A DNA stretch of 64,000 bases, from assembly GCA_009733575.1 (NCBI GenBank), contig ML769501.1:1-64000 (forward strand), written 5' to 3'. Position 1 is the stretch's first letter; each line of letters opens with the position of its first letter. Under the pieces are notes generated by a model. The model was not told the origin of the DNA, searched no databases, and saw only the letters and a list, made by a program, of their open reading frames with translations. Both the position numbers and the translations under genes were made by a program. This stretch comes from Gymnopus androsaceus JB14. Taxonomy: Eukaryota > Basidiomycota > Agaricomycetes > Agaricales > Omphalotaceae. This document shows, in pieces, positions 10,094 through 21,361 of this stretch.

Positions 10094-12395
10094 ATGTTCA
10101 TGGGATACAAGCCCACTGCAAAAACAGAACTTGAATGTTTCGCTCCCGCAGTCATTTACAATATGTGGCACAATCACTCACTGAAAATGAAGAGACTTCT
10201 ACACGAGCACATTGTTCAAGACTGTGGAAAGGAAATCACCATTGAAGAAAACGATAATATTGTCAATGATCCGGAGTTGAAGATCTCATTGAAGGATGTA
10301 ACCATTGGATCCATTCGCAGTCTGCTTACCCCTGCCACTATAGGAAGCTGCTACAAGCAGCATGCCCCACTCACATGGGGCTTCCTGAACACATTTTCAG
10401 CTTCACCAAATCACTACCAGAAGAGGAAGGAATGGCTTGAGAGGCAGCAGCAGCAGACAGATGAAGACATGTACATGGCTGACAGTGCTTCTACAACCTC
10501 CGATTCAGATAATGAAGATGGCAGTAACTTGAATTTTTCTGCAGAACTATCCAACAAGATCTCAAAGTGGTCTCCAATTATTGTACGTCGCTGCCACAGT
10601 CTGCAAATCTATTGTTCTAATGAGCCCTTAGAGTTAGGTTGTAATCGCAGTTATCAGTATGCTTGCCTTCGCAAAGAACCAGCGCACAAATGCTCTGCCT
10701 CTCATTCTTGGGCTGTTTTTTGATATCAATGGCACAAGCGCAAGGGTCTTGATGATGCTAAGCAATATCGGCCTTTGCATCTTGTGGCAAACAGTGGAGA
10801 GGCTGAAGGAGCGCATTTCTGAAGATGCTATTGCTCTTGCAATCGACCTTGCTTCTAGTGGACAGCTCCTAGGAATCATATTCGACAATATTAATCTCTA
10901 TCGTGCCAAGTTTTTCCAAAGACTTACCAACCAGAACTCCATGATACATGCAACCAATACCGTCCTCATAGGCATAGATGAAGAGGGTATCAATGTGGAA
11001 GCTGCAAAGGACCTAGAGGCCAAATTAAAGCTAAGAGGTGAAAGAAGAAAAGCTATGTTCAACAATATACTTCCTACTACCGAGGATAATGAACACATGC
11101 AAAAAAGCTTCAGAAACCTCATTGCCGAGCTACTGGTTCGGTACACTCCAGGTAGCGGAAAATGGACCAGTCAGAAGGAGATGCTGGATAAATTCCAGTC
11201 GGAGATGCCTCAGGATCGACCATTACCTCCCAAGAAAACAATGACACGACTGCTAGGTGTCTTTGATATCAATGAGGGATCCAAGAAAGGCATCATTAAG
11301 ATGCTTGCTGCAATCCCAAAGCGGTTGCAGCAGACCTTTGCAGCCTGGTCAGCACGAGTGCAGTTCATTTTGGGAGATTGGCTTACTATCAACAACATTC
11401 GTGCTGCTTGTCATGAGCGAGATGACAACATCAACCCGATGGAGCAGCTAGAGTATGGTGAGGAAATGAGTCAGTTATTCCACTTTGCACTAAACGCTAC
11501 GCACATGATTATGTGTACCCATTTTGGAAACGCAATGACAGACCCAACGTCACTTGCTGCACACAAAGGTCTTCTCTCTCGAACCTGGGACACCGCGAAG
11601 CCAAATTATGCAGCAGTAAAATCATTAATCAGGCACTCTCTTATTGCGCGTTTGCTCCACATTGTAATGTGAGTTGAGGTACTTCATATGATACCTGTAC
11701 TCACTGTCATTTTTGCCCAGGGTCAAAAAGGGCTGGAAAAAGTGGTCCCAACTTCTGGAATGGCAGCCCATGCTAGAGGAAGTAATGCAGCTGGCCGAAA
11801 TAGTTCAGTCCGAGCTCACAACTGCAACAGCTGCTGAGTCAGCAAAATCCAAGAAGGATGATTACATGGCTCACGATATTCTCTTCATCCAAGACACCTT
11901 AATCTTTCTAGAGTTTGAGCAAGCAGTGAGCCATGCAGATGCTGGACATGTTCTCCGAGTGCTGAAGTATTGGTGTTTCGCATTTCGAGGTGCCAGGCAG
12001 CACAACTATGCATGCGAATGTGCTGAAATCCTTTTTCGGTGGAAGTATGAAACGACTCCTGCAGTTCATGCTGTGCTTGAGAGGCTCTGATTTGTAAACC
12101 GATGGGGACTCAAGGGTTGTTGGATTGCCGCTGACTTGTATTTGGAGCATTTAAACTATTGGGTCAAGGTAAGTAACAAAGATATTGGCAGCGGAGATTA
12201 CTCACCAGATTTGATTAGCGTGTTTATGTTGCCAAGGGAAATGCTGTAACTGTTGAATATATCATCAAGAAAGGGTCAGCTTCAGTTGAAGCCTTTCGAG
12301 AAATTAGTCACCTAGTTGCAAACTTTTTGGTGACTCTGATACATCCAGATGTTCCAAGGAGGTCAAGTTCCAGGAGGATCTACAAGTGTTGGTAG
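10094..12395 (+). pseudogene. DUF6589 protein (transposon-like), premature stop
   Basis: Three frames joined by introns at about 10587-10650 and 11669-11711 give a protein with the conserved DUF6589 blocks IIFDNINLYRAKFFQRL, SMIHATNTVLIGID, PPKKT, GDWLTINNIRAA, ALNATHMIM and SLIRHSLIARLLHIVM|VKKGF-like. DUF6589 proteins are multicopy in Agaricomycetes. Conserved Asp residues in FDNIN and GDWLT suggest an RNase H-like transposase origin, which is inference. The frame stops at TGA 12088-12090, but family-type sequence (FVNRWGL, ADLYLEHLNYWVK, then after an intron VEYIIKKGSASVEAFREI) continues to TAG 12395. TGA replaces the expected Trp codon of the WFVNRWG block. The N-terminus may start upstream of 10094. 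Confidence 0.65.
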
Positions 12396-12754
12396 AGGTA
12401 CACCTGTGGTTGTGGATCTGATGCATTAAATCATGACAACAGTCCAATTGGCTTAATGCATTAAACCACAACCTGTTGTCTCATTTGACAGGTCTGCCAA
12501 TTCTGCCACTATCTCGACCTCTGTCCGCCCTCTGCTCCCCGTAGGCTGTCTTGCACCTTATCTTGACTGCCCAATATAGAATCAGATATGATTTTTTATA
12601 TGAGATATGATTTTTATACTATTTTTTGCACTTTTGAGTTCCTGATCGCTTAAACACATTGATTTAGTACCAATTTGAGTCATTGCTAAGTAGATCCCAT
12701 CAATAATTTAATAATTTAATATTCACTATGTACAAAAAAGGCACCGTGAGCGTT
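12396..12754. other. AT-rich spacer with small inverted repeat
   Basis: No gene is seen. An imperfect inverted repeat of about 20 bp (GGTTGTGG...TGCATTAA at about 12412 and its reverse complement ending at about 12472) is the only structure. It could be a terminus fragment of the neighbouring KDZ element, but that was not shown. Confidence 0.4.
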
Positions 12755-15700
12755 CTATTCATCCTCGGGGATATTGGGCACTATGTCGATTTCCTCCATG
12801 TCCAAATTGTCCTGGTCCTCGCCATTGGAGGCACCATCTATCTCGTCATCATTCCTCACATCTGGACTTACTGCCTCTTTCCCAGGATTCGCCCACAACC
12901 TCTCGAACTCTGCAGCAATTGCTCTGTAAACCGCCACCTGAGACGCCGTGTATGCTGCTACCCCTTCCATATGTGCAGCATCTTGGCCCACAGCAAGCGG
13001 ACCTTCATATAACATCCTGCCAACCCACTCTTTTGCATTCCACTTCAACAATTTGATACAATGCCTCATCTCCTCTTGCAGCAATTCTGTCTCCTCGTCC
13101 CATCGTTTGTTTTGCGCGTGCATTTTACTCCACTCTACCCTGACAATGTCCTCTAAAACCTTTACATCCACTACCTGTCCCATACCACCTTCCATCCAGA
13201 TCCATGAAGTATCCCTTGTACCTTCTCCAACTGCACAACGAGCCTTCTCCAGCTTCCTCCGTTGTTCTGCCTCAACTCCCTCCACATCCTCCACATCCTC
13301 CTCCTCTTCCTCTGGAAGAAGCGCCTGGTACTTCTGCTTCTTGTTCTTCTTTTGCTTGCCTATCTGCTTCCGCTCTTGCCCCAGCGCTTTATCCTCCCCA
13401 CCATTCATCATTCGAACATCATGGATTCCCAACTTTTTGCACCCTGGCCCGTTATCACCACACAACCTCGACATTGCCTCCCAGGCATCTCGGTACTTTC
13501 CCGCATCCGCGTCAACTTGCTTCTGATTCCATTCCAAAAGAGCCTTCGACTTTGTAAGCATTCCTTGACCACGAACGGCACTTCCACGATATGTTAACAG
13601 CCAAGATTTCATATGAAGGTGGGTTTGGAGGCTGTTGAGAGACCCACGAAGCTGAGCCTCTCGCAATTGGTGCTCAATTTCAACTAGGCCATTCCGGCAT
13701 CCTGACTTGCGCAGGTTCGAAGGGAGTGTTGAAGGAAAGACAATGGGTGTGTCCTCGGTGTGTTCCGGCTCTGCATCATCTGCCTTGACATGCTTCACCA
13801 AAAACTGCAAGGCTCCAGGCATGTAAATTGCCTGCTGTGAGCACATTTTTCCGATGGCACAAACAATTTTTGTTCGGCAATCCACCAGAATAGTCTTCTG
13901 TGCTGCAGTCTCGAACTTTTTGCCCGCCACATCTAACCAAAGCGAATGCCTGGACAATAAAGTTTTTCAATATACCAGAAACTGACGGAGGGTTCAATAC
14001 ACCTACTGCTGCTCTGCTAGCTCCAACAACTGGCTTATGAATGCAGTTGGGGTCACCTCGGTCACCTCAGCCTCGCCTGCAGCCACTTGATGAGCCTCTT
14101 CTTCTGTCAAGAGTAAGCAGACCTCGCTCTCAGACATACCTGAGACCAAGAGTTAGAACCAAAACAAAATAAAATGCATGGTAAACTCATCATAGCGGCC
14201 TTGGGCATCTCGTAAGGGTTCAGCATGCCTTCCCTTTCAGACGGCTGTTTCTCTTGATCCTGTTCCCACCTCATGATGTCCTCACCCCACTTTAATGCGT
14301 CCTCTTTGCGACCCACGCTGAATGCCACTAGCTCCTGTATATAGAACTCATGCTCCTCCTGCGCATTCTTAAGACGTTTCTGTAATAAATGCCCTTTGGA
14401 TACCTGTTAGAATACACACCATCTTAAAGAAATCCACACGCACCTAAACCAGTCAGCTTTATCCAATTCCAGTGACCAAAATGATTATTCATGGTCCCAT
14501 GGCGTGAGCCCGGACCCATATCCTGCGTACTGGTTGCTATAGGGCCAAGATGAGCCCACCCCCGCTCCACCCCCGCTCCACACCCTCACCATCAGTTCGA
14601 CCTGCACCCCAGAGCCAGTTCAGAGAGAACTGTAGCTGGCAGAACAGCTGATGGCCATATATGTGGAGCTTGGGAATTACAAATCAAATATCCTCCTTTG
14701 AAAGATCGCACCGAATTAGAGAAGGGAGCGCCTTGACGCGTGCAACCAAGTTCTTGTACCATTGGCAGACAATATTGTAAGAGGTAACCTTGGTTAGATT
14801 CGGATCATGGTGCCGCAGTAGCGATGCATAAGCATAATCCATGTTTGCGTACCTAAAATCTCAGTGGATTGAGCATTGGAAGCACAAACAAGCAGAGCCC
14901 ACTGGTACGCACCATTCACCCTTTTGTAAATCTACTACTCCATTTTTCTGAAAAAACTTGTGCCGAGCACATACTCCCAATCCCACCCCCGTCATCACAT
15001 ACCCACGGGAGTACTTCGTGTTAGCATGATCCAATGCAGCAAGTCCCGTACATGTCAACATCTTTTGCAGTTATCAGAGCGGACTGATCATTTTTTGACA
15101 ATTAACTTACCTCTCGTTGATCCGTTACACCTAATAAAAATTTTCTAAACAGCGCATCCTCTGTAAAGTATGACATTCCAGAGTCAAGATCTGGATCGCG
15201 GGCCTCAGAAGATACCAAATGCCTCTTCAGCCGAAAACATGCGTTGATTGCAAATATATCCAATAGAGAAACCTAAGCAAGATAAAATTTTGTGAACTCT
15301 GAAGAAAGGAGATCTACCACGCACCTTTTACTCTTGGGAGCCTCCTTCCAGTCATCCGGTAAATTGACTCCTGGACGAGGGCATGCAATACATGGTATAG
15401 CCAATTCTCCTATATGAGTCTCCGCCAAAGTTCAGGACGGCATCGTTTCCTCTCCCTGCATGTTTGGCCATTTTCAAGTGCTGCCACTCCCTCATCATCC
15501 TTGCAAAGGCCTTATACCAATCCTATGAGCTAAGTCTGTTTAAAGTAATTCGCTTTGTAAAGATAACTATAACCTACCTTCATTGATCCTACTCCCGTGT
15601 TATCTGTGGGCTTCTCCAAGCCCGCATAGAAATTGTAAGTTGTAACCTTGCCTTGCAAGGTCATCACATGGAACATTTTGAGTGCTTGATAGGTTGCTGC

Positions 15701-16616
15701 AGTTCGAGGATGCGTGTGTGTTGCAGGAAACCATTGATGGCGCAAAAGTTGTTGATGCCATTCCCCAGCCAGAAGTGCACGAGAACAGTCGCAATAAGCC
15801 AGCTTAATGGAATGTATCCCATTGGTGTGGACTACCGTAAAGTTCTCACACCAACGTGGGTTAGCGCAATCGTCCCCAACATTGTGTCCAAGTTGTATAA
15901 CGACCCCTATTTTTCTCAAAGGTATGTGTTCAAAGTAAAGGCTGTTCCACTTCTATATTCCTAAATATTCAGCAGACCAAGTGCATGAGCTACCAAAAAA
16001 AAACCAACCTCTACAATGTCCAGTGGGTGATCCATATGCAATTCTTGACAGCATTGTTGGCAGGCCAGATCCTCCGGAAAGCATTCAGAGCAGCGGAATA
16101 AAGGCTTGCAGTTGGGGTTGTTTGGGATCCAGCAACGATAGCAGATTTCAGTCTCAGAATCACCTCACCCCTCATTTCTCATGAATTCCGCCAAATATTT
16201 GTCCGCGAAAGCGCGCCATTCAAGCAGAGGTTGGTCCTATATCGGAGTGTTAAAAACCCACAGGCAATAAAATAAAATAAAATAGAAATACTCACTGAGG
16301 TAGTATAACAACGGCGAGTTCTGGAAGCTGCAGCAGCGATTAAACCATCAACGTTGTCCAACAGACAGGAGTCTGGGACCATAACGAAGCCATCTGGGCC
16401 AAAATTTGACAAAGCCGACTCCAAGATATTGGCGTAAGTAGACTCCTGTTGCCAATCCTCCATACGCTGCTTCCTTTTCACTGGTGAAGGAACCTTCACA
16501 TCCAAAACCTTCACTTTGTTTCTTCTGCCATCTCCTGAAAGGGATTCAAATGCAACAGGGGTGAGAGGAGCATGTACGCTGTCCAAGCTGAAGCTTTTGA
16601 ATAGCACATTGAACAT
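12755..16616 (-). pseudogene. KDZ (Kyakuja-Dileera-Zisupton) transposase with CxC2 cysteine cluster
   Basis: Read on the minus strand. An N-terminal part starts at about 16616, followed by QPLLEWRAFADKYL and a CxC2 cysteine cluster (CYRCWIPNN, FRCSECF, LACQQCCQ) at about 16200-16010, then GVVIQLGH and WCENFTVVHTNG. The catalytic KDZ core includes ELAIPCIACPRPGVNLP (about 15400-15350), YFTEDALF, TCTGLAALDHANTKYSRGY, YNIVCQW (about 14780), and LHIYGHQLFCQ with GAGRTDGEGVER (about 14600). The C-terminal exon 13957-12755 carries the typical LRGSLNSLQTHLHMKSWL, a Lys/Glu-rich stretch and KWNAKEWVGRM. Many short introns are used. An 11-bp tandem duplication just after the catalytic-Glu motif shifts the frame, so this copy is probably inactive. 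It is divergent from the TET/JBP gene 175 bp away. Confidence 0.8.
14558..14579. repeat. 11-bp tandem duplication breaking the KDZ frame
   Basis: ACCCCCGCTCC is present twice back to back. On the coding (minus) strand, two copies give GVERGWSGGG and then a TAG stop. Reading as if only one were present continues in the family frame (GWAHLGPI...TQDMGPGSR). Confidence 0.8.
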
Positions 16617-16790
16617 GCCTTCTATAGCCTATCAAAAAGAAGGTTGATGAATAGCGTATGTAATTCAACAACGTACTACGAGTCATGCCATAACTACACG
16701 TGGACAACTTCATTGTTCATTGAACTTCATTCGTAACCAAGTCGCGTCTTTTTTCCTCACCGTTATTTTCGCATCACGATTTATTCTACG
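16617..16790. promoter_or_regulatory. Shared divergent promoter of the KDZ and TET/JBP genes
   Basis: About 175 bp separates the KDZ start region (about 16616, minus) from the TET/JBP ATG at 16791 (plus). The head-to-head spacing is short enough for one bidirectional promoter. No clear TATA box is visible on either side. Confidence 0.45.
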
Positions 16791-18622
16791 ATGTCAGGTA
16801 TGCTTTTTCTTCTCCAAATTGCGCAAGCCTGCGTCGAAGAGGCTGGCCCCAAGGAACGGTTTGCACCAGCTTGGAATTGTTGCTGCCTCTGGCAGTGAAG
16901 ATAGCCAGCAAAAGCTCAACCTACGGCACGCCTCCAAAGCAAACTTGCTTTTGTTTCCCTACTTCCTATCTCCCATCCAAATCTTTCTCTGCTGACGATT
17001 TCATAGACGCTTCTGGCCGGCGCTTCACACTCAAATTCCACAACTCTGTTGTTATCGATTTAGACCTCAAAGATCTCTTCAAATGTTATCCTCAAGATGG
17101 AGCTGATGAGGGCCTCTCAGATGGGGAGCCGGATGCGGAGCAGGCTGAGGATGAAGAAGCCGATCTGGACAACGATTTAGCAGAAGAATTCCGATGCCCG
17201 GAGAATCTAGGCTTCTCTTCTGACCTCACCAAGTCTGAAGATGAAGAAAATCCCACTTATTTGGTCCCTGAAGCCGAGTCCAATCTCATCGAGCTTAGTC
17301 TTAGCAATGAGGAGGCTCCTGTTCCTTGCCAAACTTCGAATCATGATACCTTACCATCCTCTAATATACATGCTAAGTGGAAGAGGATGCGTTGCGCTCC
17401 ATCTGATCCCGCCAAAGTTGCTGAGACAAAAGCTAAGAAGAAAATCTACAAGAAACGGCATTGATTAGCTTAACGAACGCTAGCCACAGGTGGAAATGCA
17501 TTTAGTAAAGCTATAGCAGACCGTTGCTGCGACAAATCAGAGGTTTTGGAACTCGAATTTGATGCCCATGCATTACCAATAGCATCTACGGGATGGCAGG
17601 GCATCCGGGACACGGGTTTCGATGAGTTCCGACATTATACGTGTGCTCACATCCTGGCTTTACCCTGGATGCAATATCTCGATTGGGATGGCAGGTAAGC
17701 CCCTCATGACCATCATAACATTAAACCAATCCCGTCTTTAGGCACAACATTGTCATTTGCGACAGGAAGCGTAGAGGGGCAGTCAATCTCATCGGCCATC
17801 CTCGAGACCCCAATTGGCGGGAAGTGCACCAAGAGGCAGCGCGCGTTATTGCCAAAGGTCGGAAGAATTGTAAATTCAAGGCCAAGCAGAAGAAGCACCG
17901 CCAAGGAAAGTTCAATGTGGAGGCCATTGGATATTCTCATGGGGGGGGGACCATGTGAGTACTCGGTTAATCTTTGAAGATCTGAACACTCATTCTTGGT
18001 CTAGACAATACCTGCCAATACGAAACACAGCTCCCGCAATCTCAAGGTCCTCCGGGGTGTACTCGCTAACAAGGCAGTACAACGACTTTTTGGCATGGCA
18101 AACAGTGCCTACAAACGCTTCTGCCTGGCCATGTATGAGGATTACGCCACAAATTCTGCAGCTCTTCACCAATGGGATCTGTTACTCCGCCAAAATTTCC
18201 CCAAGAGCGTTTTTGCAGCTATGACGGTGAACTTTGGTCCTCAGACCATCATGGATATCCACATTGACTTCCGCAACACCGGCTCAGCCTGCTGCGCTGT
18301 CACCAACGTAGGGCCCTTTGATTCTTCCAAGGGTGGTGAGCTGGTACTATGGAATCTTGGCTTAATCATTCGCTTCCCACCAGGGTGTACCATCCTCTTC
18401 CCGTCGGCCCTCATTGCACACTCCAACCTTCCTATCCAACCCGGAGAGGAAAGGTACTCGATAACACAATATTCTGCTGCCGCACTTACATGTTTCATGG
18501 AGAATGGTTTCCAGAATGATGCTGATATTATGCATAGTGGCAACCAACAGGCCATTGAAGCACTCAAAGCGAGACGTTCTGCCCGCTGGCAGCAGGGTTT
18601 GCTGAAATTTCGTGTTTGGTAA
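16791..18622 (+). CDS. TET/JBP-family 2-oxoglutarate/Fe(II) dioxygenase (KDZ-associated)
   Basis: A multi-exon gene. The first codons ATG TCA lie at 16791. Then come DASGRRFTLKFHNSVVIDLDL (from about 17008), an acidic and then basic linker to about 17464, DAHALPIASTGWQGIRD (about 17560), and HNIVICDRKRRG (from about 17743). The dioxygenase core follows: VNFGPQTIMDIHIDF (about 18228-18272), KGGELVLW, FPPGCTILFPSALIAHSN and ERYSITQY. The Fe(II) ligands H-x-D (HID) and distal H (AHSN) and the 2OG-binding Arg (ERYS) are all present, as in active members. Family role: stepwise oxidation of 5-methylcytosine in DNA, in the nucleus. Fungal TET/JBP genes are known to travel with KDZ transposons, and this one is divergent to a KDZ gene. 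One exon junction near the G9 run at 17941-17949 does not keep phase with the next exon, so either the model or one G is wrong. Stop at 18620-18622. Confidence 0.8.
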
Positions 18623-20617
18623 TCCATAATCCATACTGTACAATTGTTATTTTCTTAGTTTCAATGCGTATCTGGACATTTATGTAATTGTTGAACGCGT
18701 CTGGTACGGTTCAATTGAAGACAATTACCCAAAGGGAAGTCGTGTATTTATCTAAAATAATTGCTAATCGAGATTTACAGGTGATGCGAGACCCAACATC
18801 CGCACTCCAGAAGAGGGACATAGATGATGTTGTGATCTGGAATCACACGGACTCCCTGAAGCAGTCGGGCACCCTTGAGTCGAGCCAGCTGTATGTATTC
18901 AATAGCCCTAAAACAATTTGGTTACATTTACTTAGTGAAAGGGCGGAGGCTATAGAAATTCTTATGCTTTGATATTATAGAGTGACCAAAATTGCTCAGT
19001 ACACTCCCCAAGTTCAGGTTGCAAAGGTCCAAACACAAAAAACACTGTTTTTTGAAGGTGCTGAGCGTTCTGAAAGATCGGCAAAGGTGGAGCCCTGGGG
19101 TAGTACGTTGGAGAGTGAGCTGCTTTCAATAGATGTGGAATACAGATGCAGGCACCCTCAATATCAGGCTCAGCTTTGAGCTCTTTCCGGTGTGTGTAAA
19201 GAATCTGAAACCATACTAGCGTGTTCTCAGCTGGTGCTTCAAAACAAAACAAAAAGTTCATTAGCATAAGACTCTGCAACAGCTACGCGTCTGGATCTAT
19301 GTACCCAGTAAGCTCATTGCGGTTACTGTGAAAAGAGAATATTTCTTGTGGTTCAACTTGGGATGCCATGAGGTCCGGCTGATGAAAATGTTTTCAAATC
19401 CGTGGCACGGAAATGCATTTATTGTCAATGGACCAAACTACATGTTCTCCATCTTGTTTTCTTCACATTTGTGCAGGTTGGCAGATTGCTCCTCCCCCAT
19501 GGCCCCCACCACATTCCTTTGTCTTTTCTGCACCCTTCCGCGATTCCATTCCTCTAAATTGCACTTCTTCTGATGCCTTAAAGTCTCATAACCCTGTTCT
19601 AATGCCTTTTCTCCAATCCGTGGGCAGCGGCAGCATTTATCCCAAGGGGATGAGCTTGAACATATCGAGCACGCATTTTTTGCCTTGATGAGGATGTCAG
19701 TGAGCTTTGTTAGAACTAGTATGAAAGTTGCCAATTACTTGAACGTACAATACTGCATCTTTAATGGCAGCCAATTGATCATGCAAAAGTCTGCGCTGGG
19801 CTTCTCGAAATTCCAGCATCCATTCTAAATTCTCCTCACCATGGATACTAATAATCCAGTTTCACTCCTCGCACCCTACAATGTGTAAATTGCCAATGCA
19901 AAAGGGGGAAGAGTTTTGGAGGCGTGTGGCAGCAAACTGGTGGGCCAAAGCGAGCTCAATGGAGCTCATGGAAGGCATGGTCTGTGGAGTGTCTGACATG
20001 GAGTTGTGGACGGGTGAAAAGCACGAAATGAAATATAATTGGCAAGCTAATCTACTGAACAATGTTACAAGGCTTGATAGCTACATGAGCTACAGTCAGG
20101 AAAAGATGTGATTCTGTGATCAGATTGGATTGGCTCACCTAGCGTGAATTTCCATGAGGAGCTCATGACACTCCTTAAGGTCGGGTTGGTGAAGATCAAC
20201 ATATTCCTTCACATCAGGGCGGTAGCCAGTGCGTGGGATCCTCAAAATTTGGCAATCGGTAGCTTCACCACATGTGAATGCCCAAGCAATGGACTTGTAT
20301 TGCGACAGAAGGTGTCCTGTGTAAACACGATTGTCCTTGCAGCCTTAAAATTTGCAACGGATAACGCCGCCTTGTTGGGAATGGGGGTGCCTGCAGTTCA
20401 AGTTGTAGGATATCTGAGTTGCCCACGCGGAAAGGCGACTGCTCTGGGCATCCAAGACATCAGCTTGCTCTGCCATGAGAGAATCCATCAGAGTGTCCAT
20501 ATCGACGTTTCTACTTCCAGAGGAACCAACATAAATTAACCATATTCAAGGAAATGAATAATGATGAGGACTCACCATTCCCCGCGCTGTAATTCTGGCC
20601 CAGGACCTTTGGGCTGC
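18623..20617. other. No supported gene
   Basis: Short frames on both strands are interrupted. A minus-strand region at about 20545-20130 gives coding-like strings (DMDTLMDSLMAEQADVLDAQ, and DLKECHELLMEIHAR) separated by stops. It may be the remains of a third gene of the KDZ element. It could not be assigned to a family. Confidence 0.35.
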
Positions 20618-21361
20618 TGTTATGCCTGTGCAGCCTAGATCGAAGCGGCGGGAAATCAATCGCAAATCGATCGTGGGAATCGACCGATGTCAATCAATCG
20701 ATGACCTGGGTTGGACCTTTGAAGTAACAGGACTTGGCAAAGCTATTAGCAACACCCTTAACACACTGTAATGTGTCCCAGAGGAAAGGAGTGGAAGAAG
20801 GGCGGAGCGGAGTGAACGCACAGCCACAAGTCGATCGCAAATTGATCGCAATGTCAATCGATTGATCGGCGGAGATGTCAGAAATAAGAATAGAGAAGAT
20901 CAGCTAGGCTAAGTTGATTTTCGAACTAAAGTTACGATACATGGTATACTACTTAAATACTAGTGAGTTCGGATAAATGGATAAATGTAAAGAACAATAA
21001 GTAATATATATCCGGGAGTGTATTCAGTAAGTATAACAATAAAGTAATTCAGTAAGAAAGACAAAAGAATATAAGAGGAATAAAACAATAAGTATTGGAA
21101 AGTCTGTCCAAACATGATAGGGATGTTTCCGAAGGTAAAGGGCAGCTATCAGATCGATATGCTGATTGATCGATGGCGATTGATCGGAAATTGGCGGCAA
21201 GTGTCGAACATCGGCAGCGAGTGTCAGACGTCGGCAACAAGCAGTGATGATTGTATGGATATAACAGTAGTTATATTGAAAGGTTGATTGATCAATGGCA
21301 AATGATCGGAAATCGGCAGCAAGTGTCGGAAATGATCGGCGATGATAGCATGGATATGACA
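20618..21361 (+). mobile_element. Solo LTR, copy 1
   Basis: Starts TGTTATGCC and ends ATATGACA (TG...CA). It matches 26682 down to 26224 along most of its length, including the blocks around AGATCGAAGCGGCGGGAAAT and CACACTGTAATGTGTCCC. It is about 285 bp longer than copy 2, because a GATCGG/AAGTGTCGG-type motif is repeated internally at about 21160-21350. The flanking 4 bases CTGC occur on both sides; five do not match. Confidence 0.7.

Noticed and set aside
12948..13597. Plus-strand open frames over the KDZ C-terminal exon
   Set aside because: Shadow frames of the 400-codon minus-strand exon, which has family motifs.
20127..20545. Third gene of the KDZ element on the minus strand
   Set aside because: Coding-like strings are broken by stops and match no family I can name; kept only as a note.
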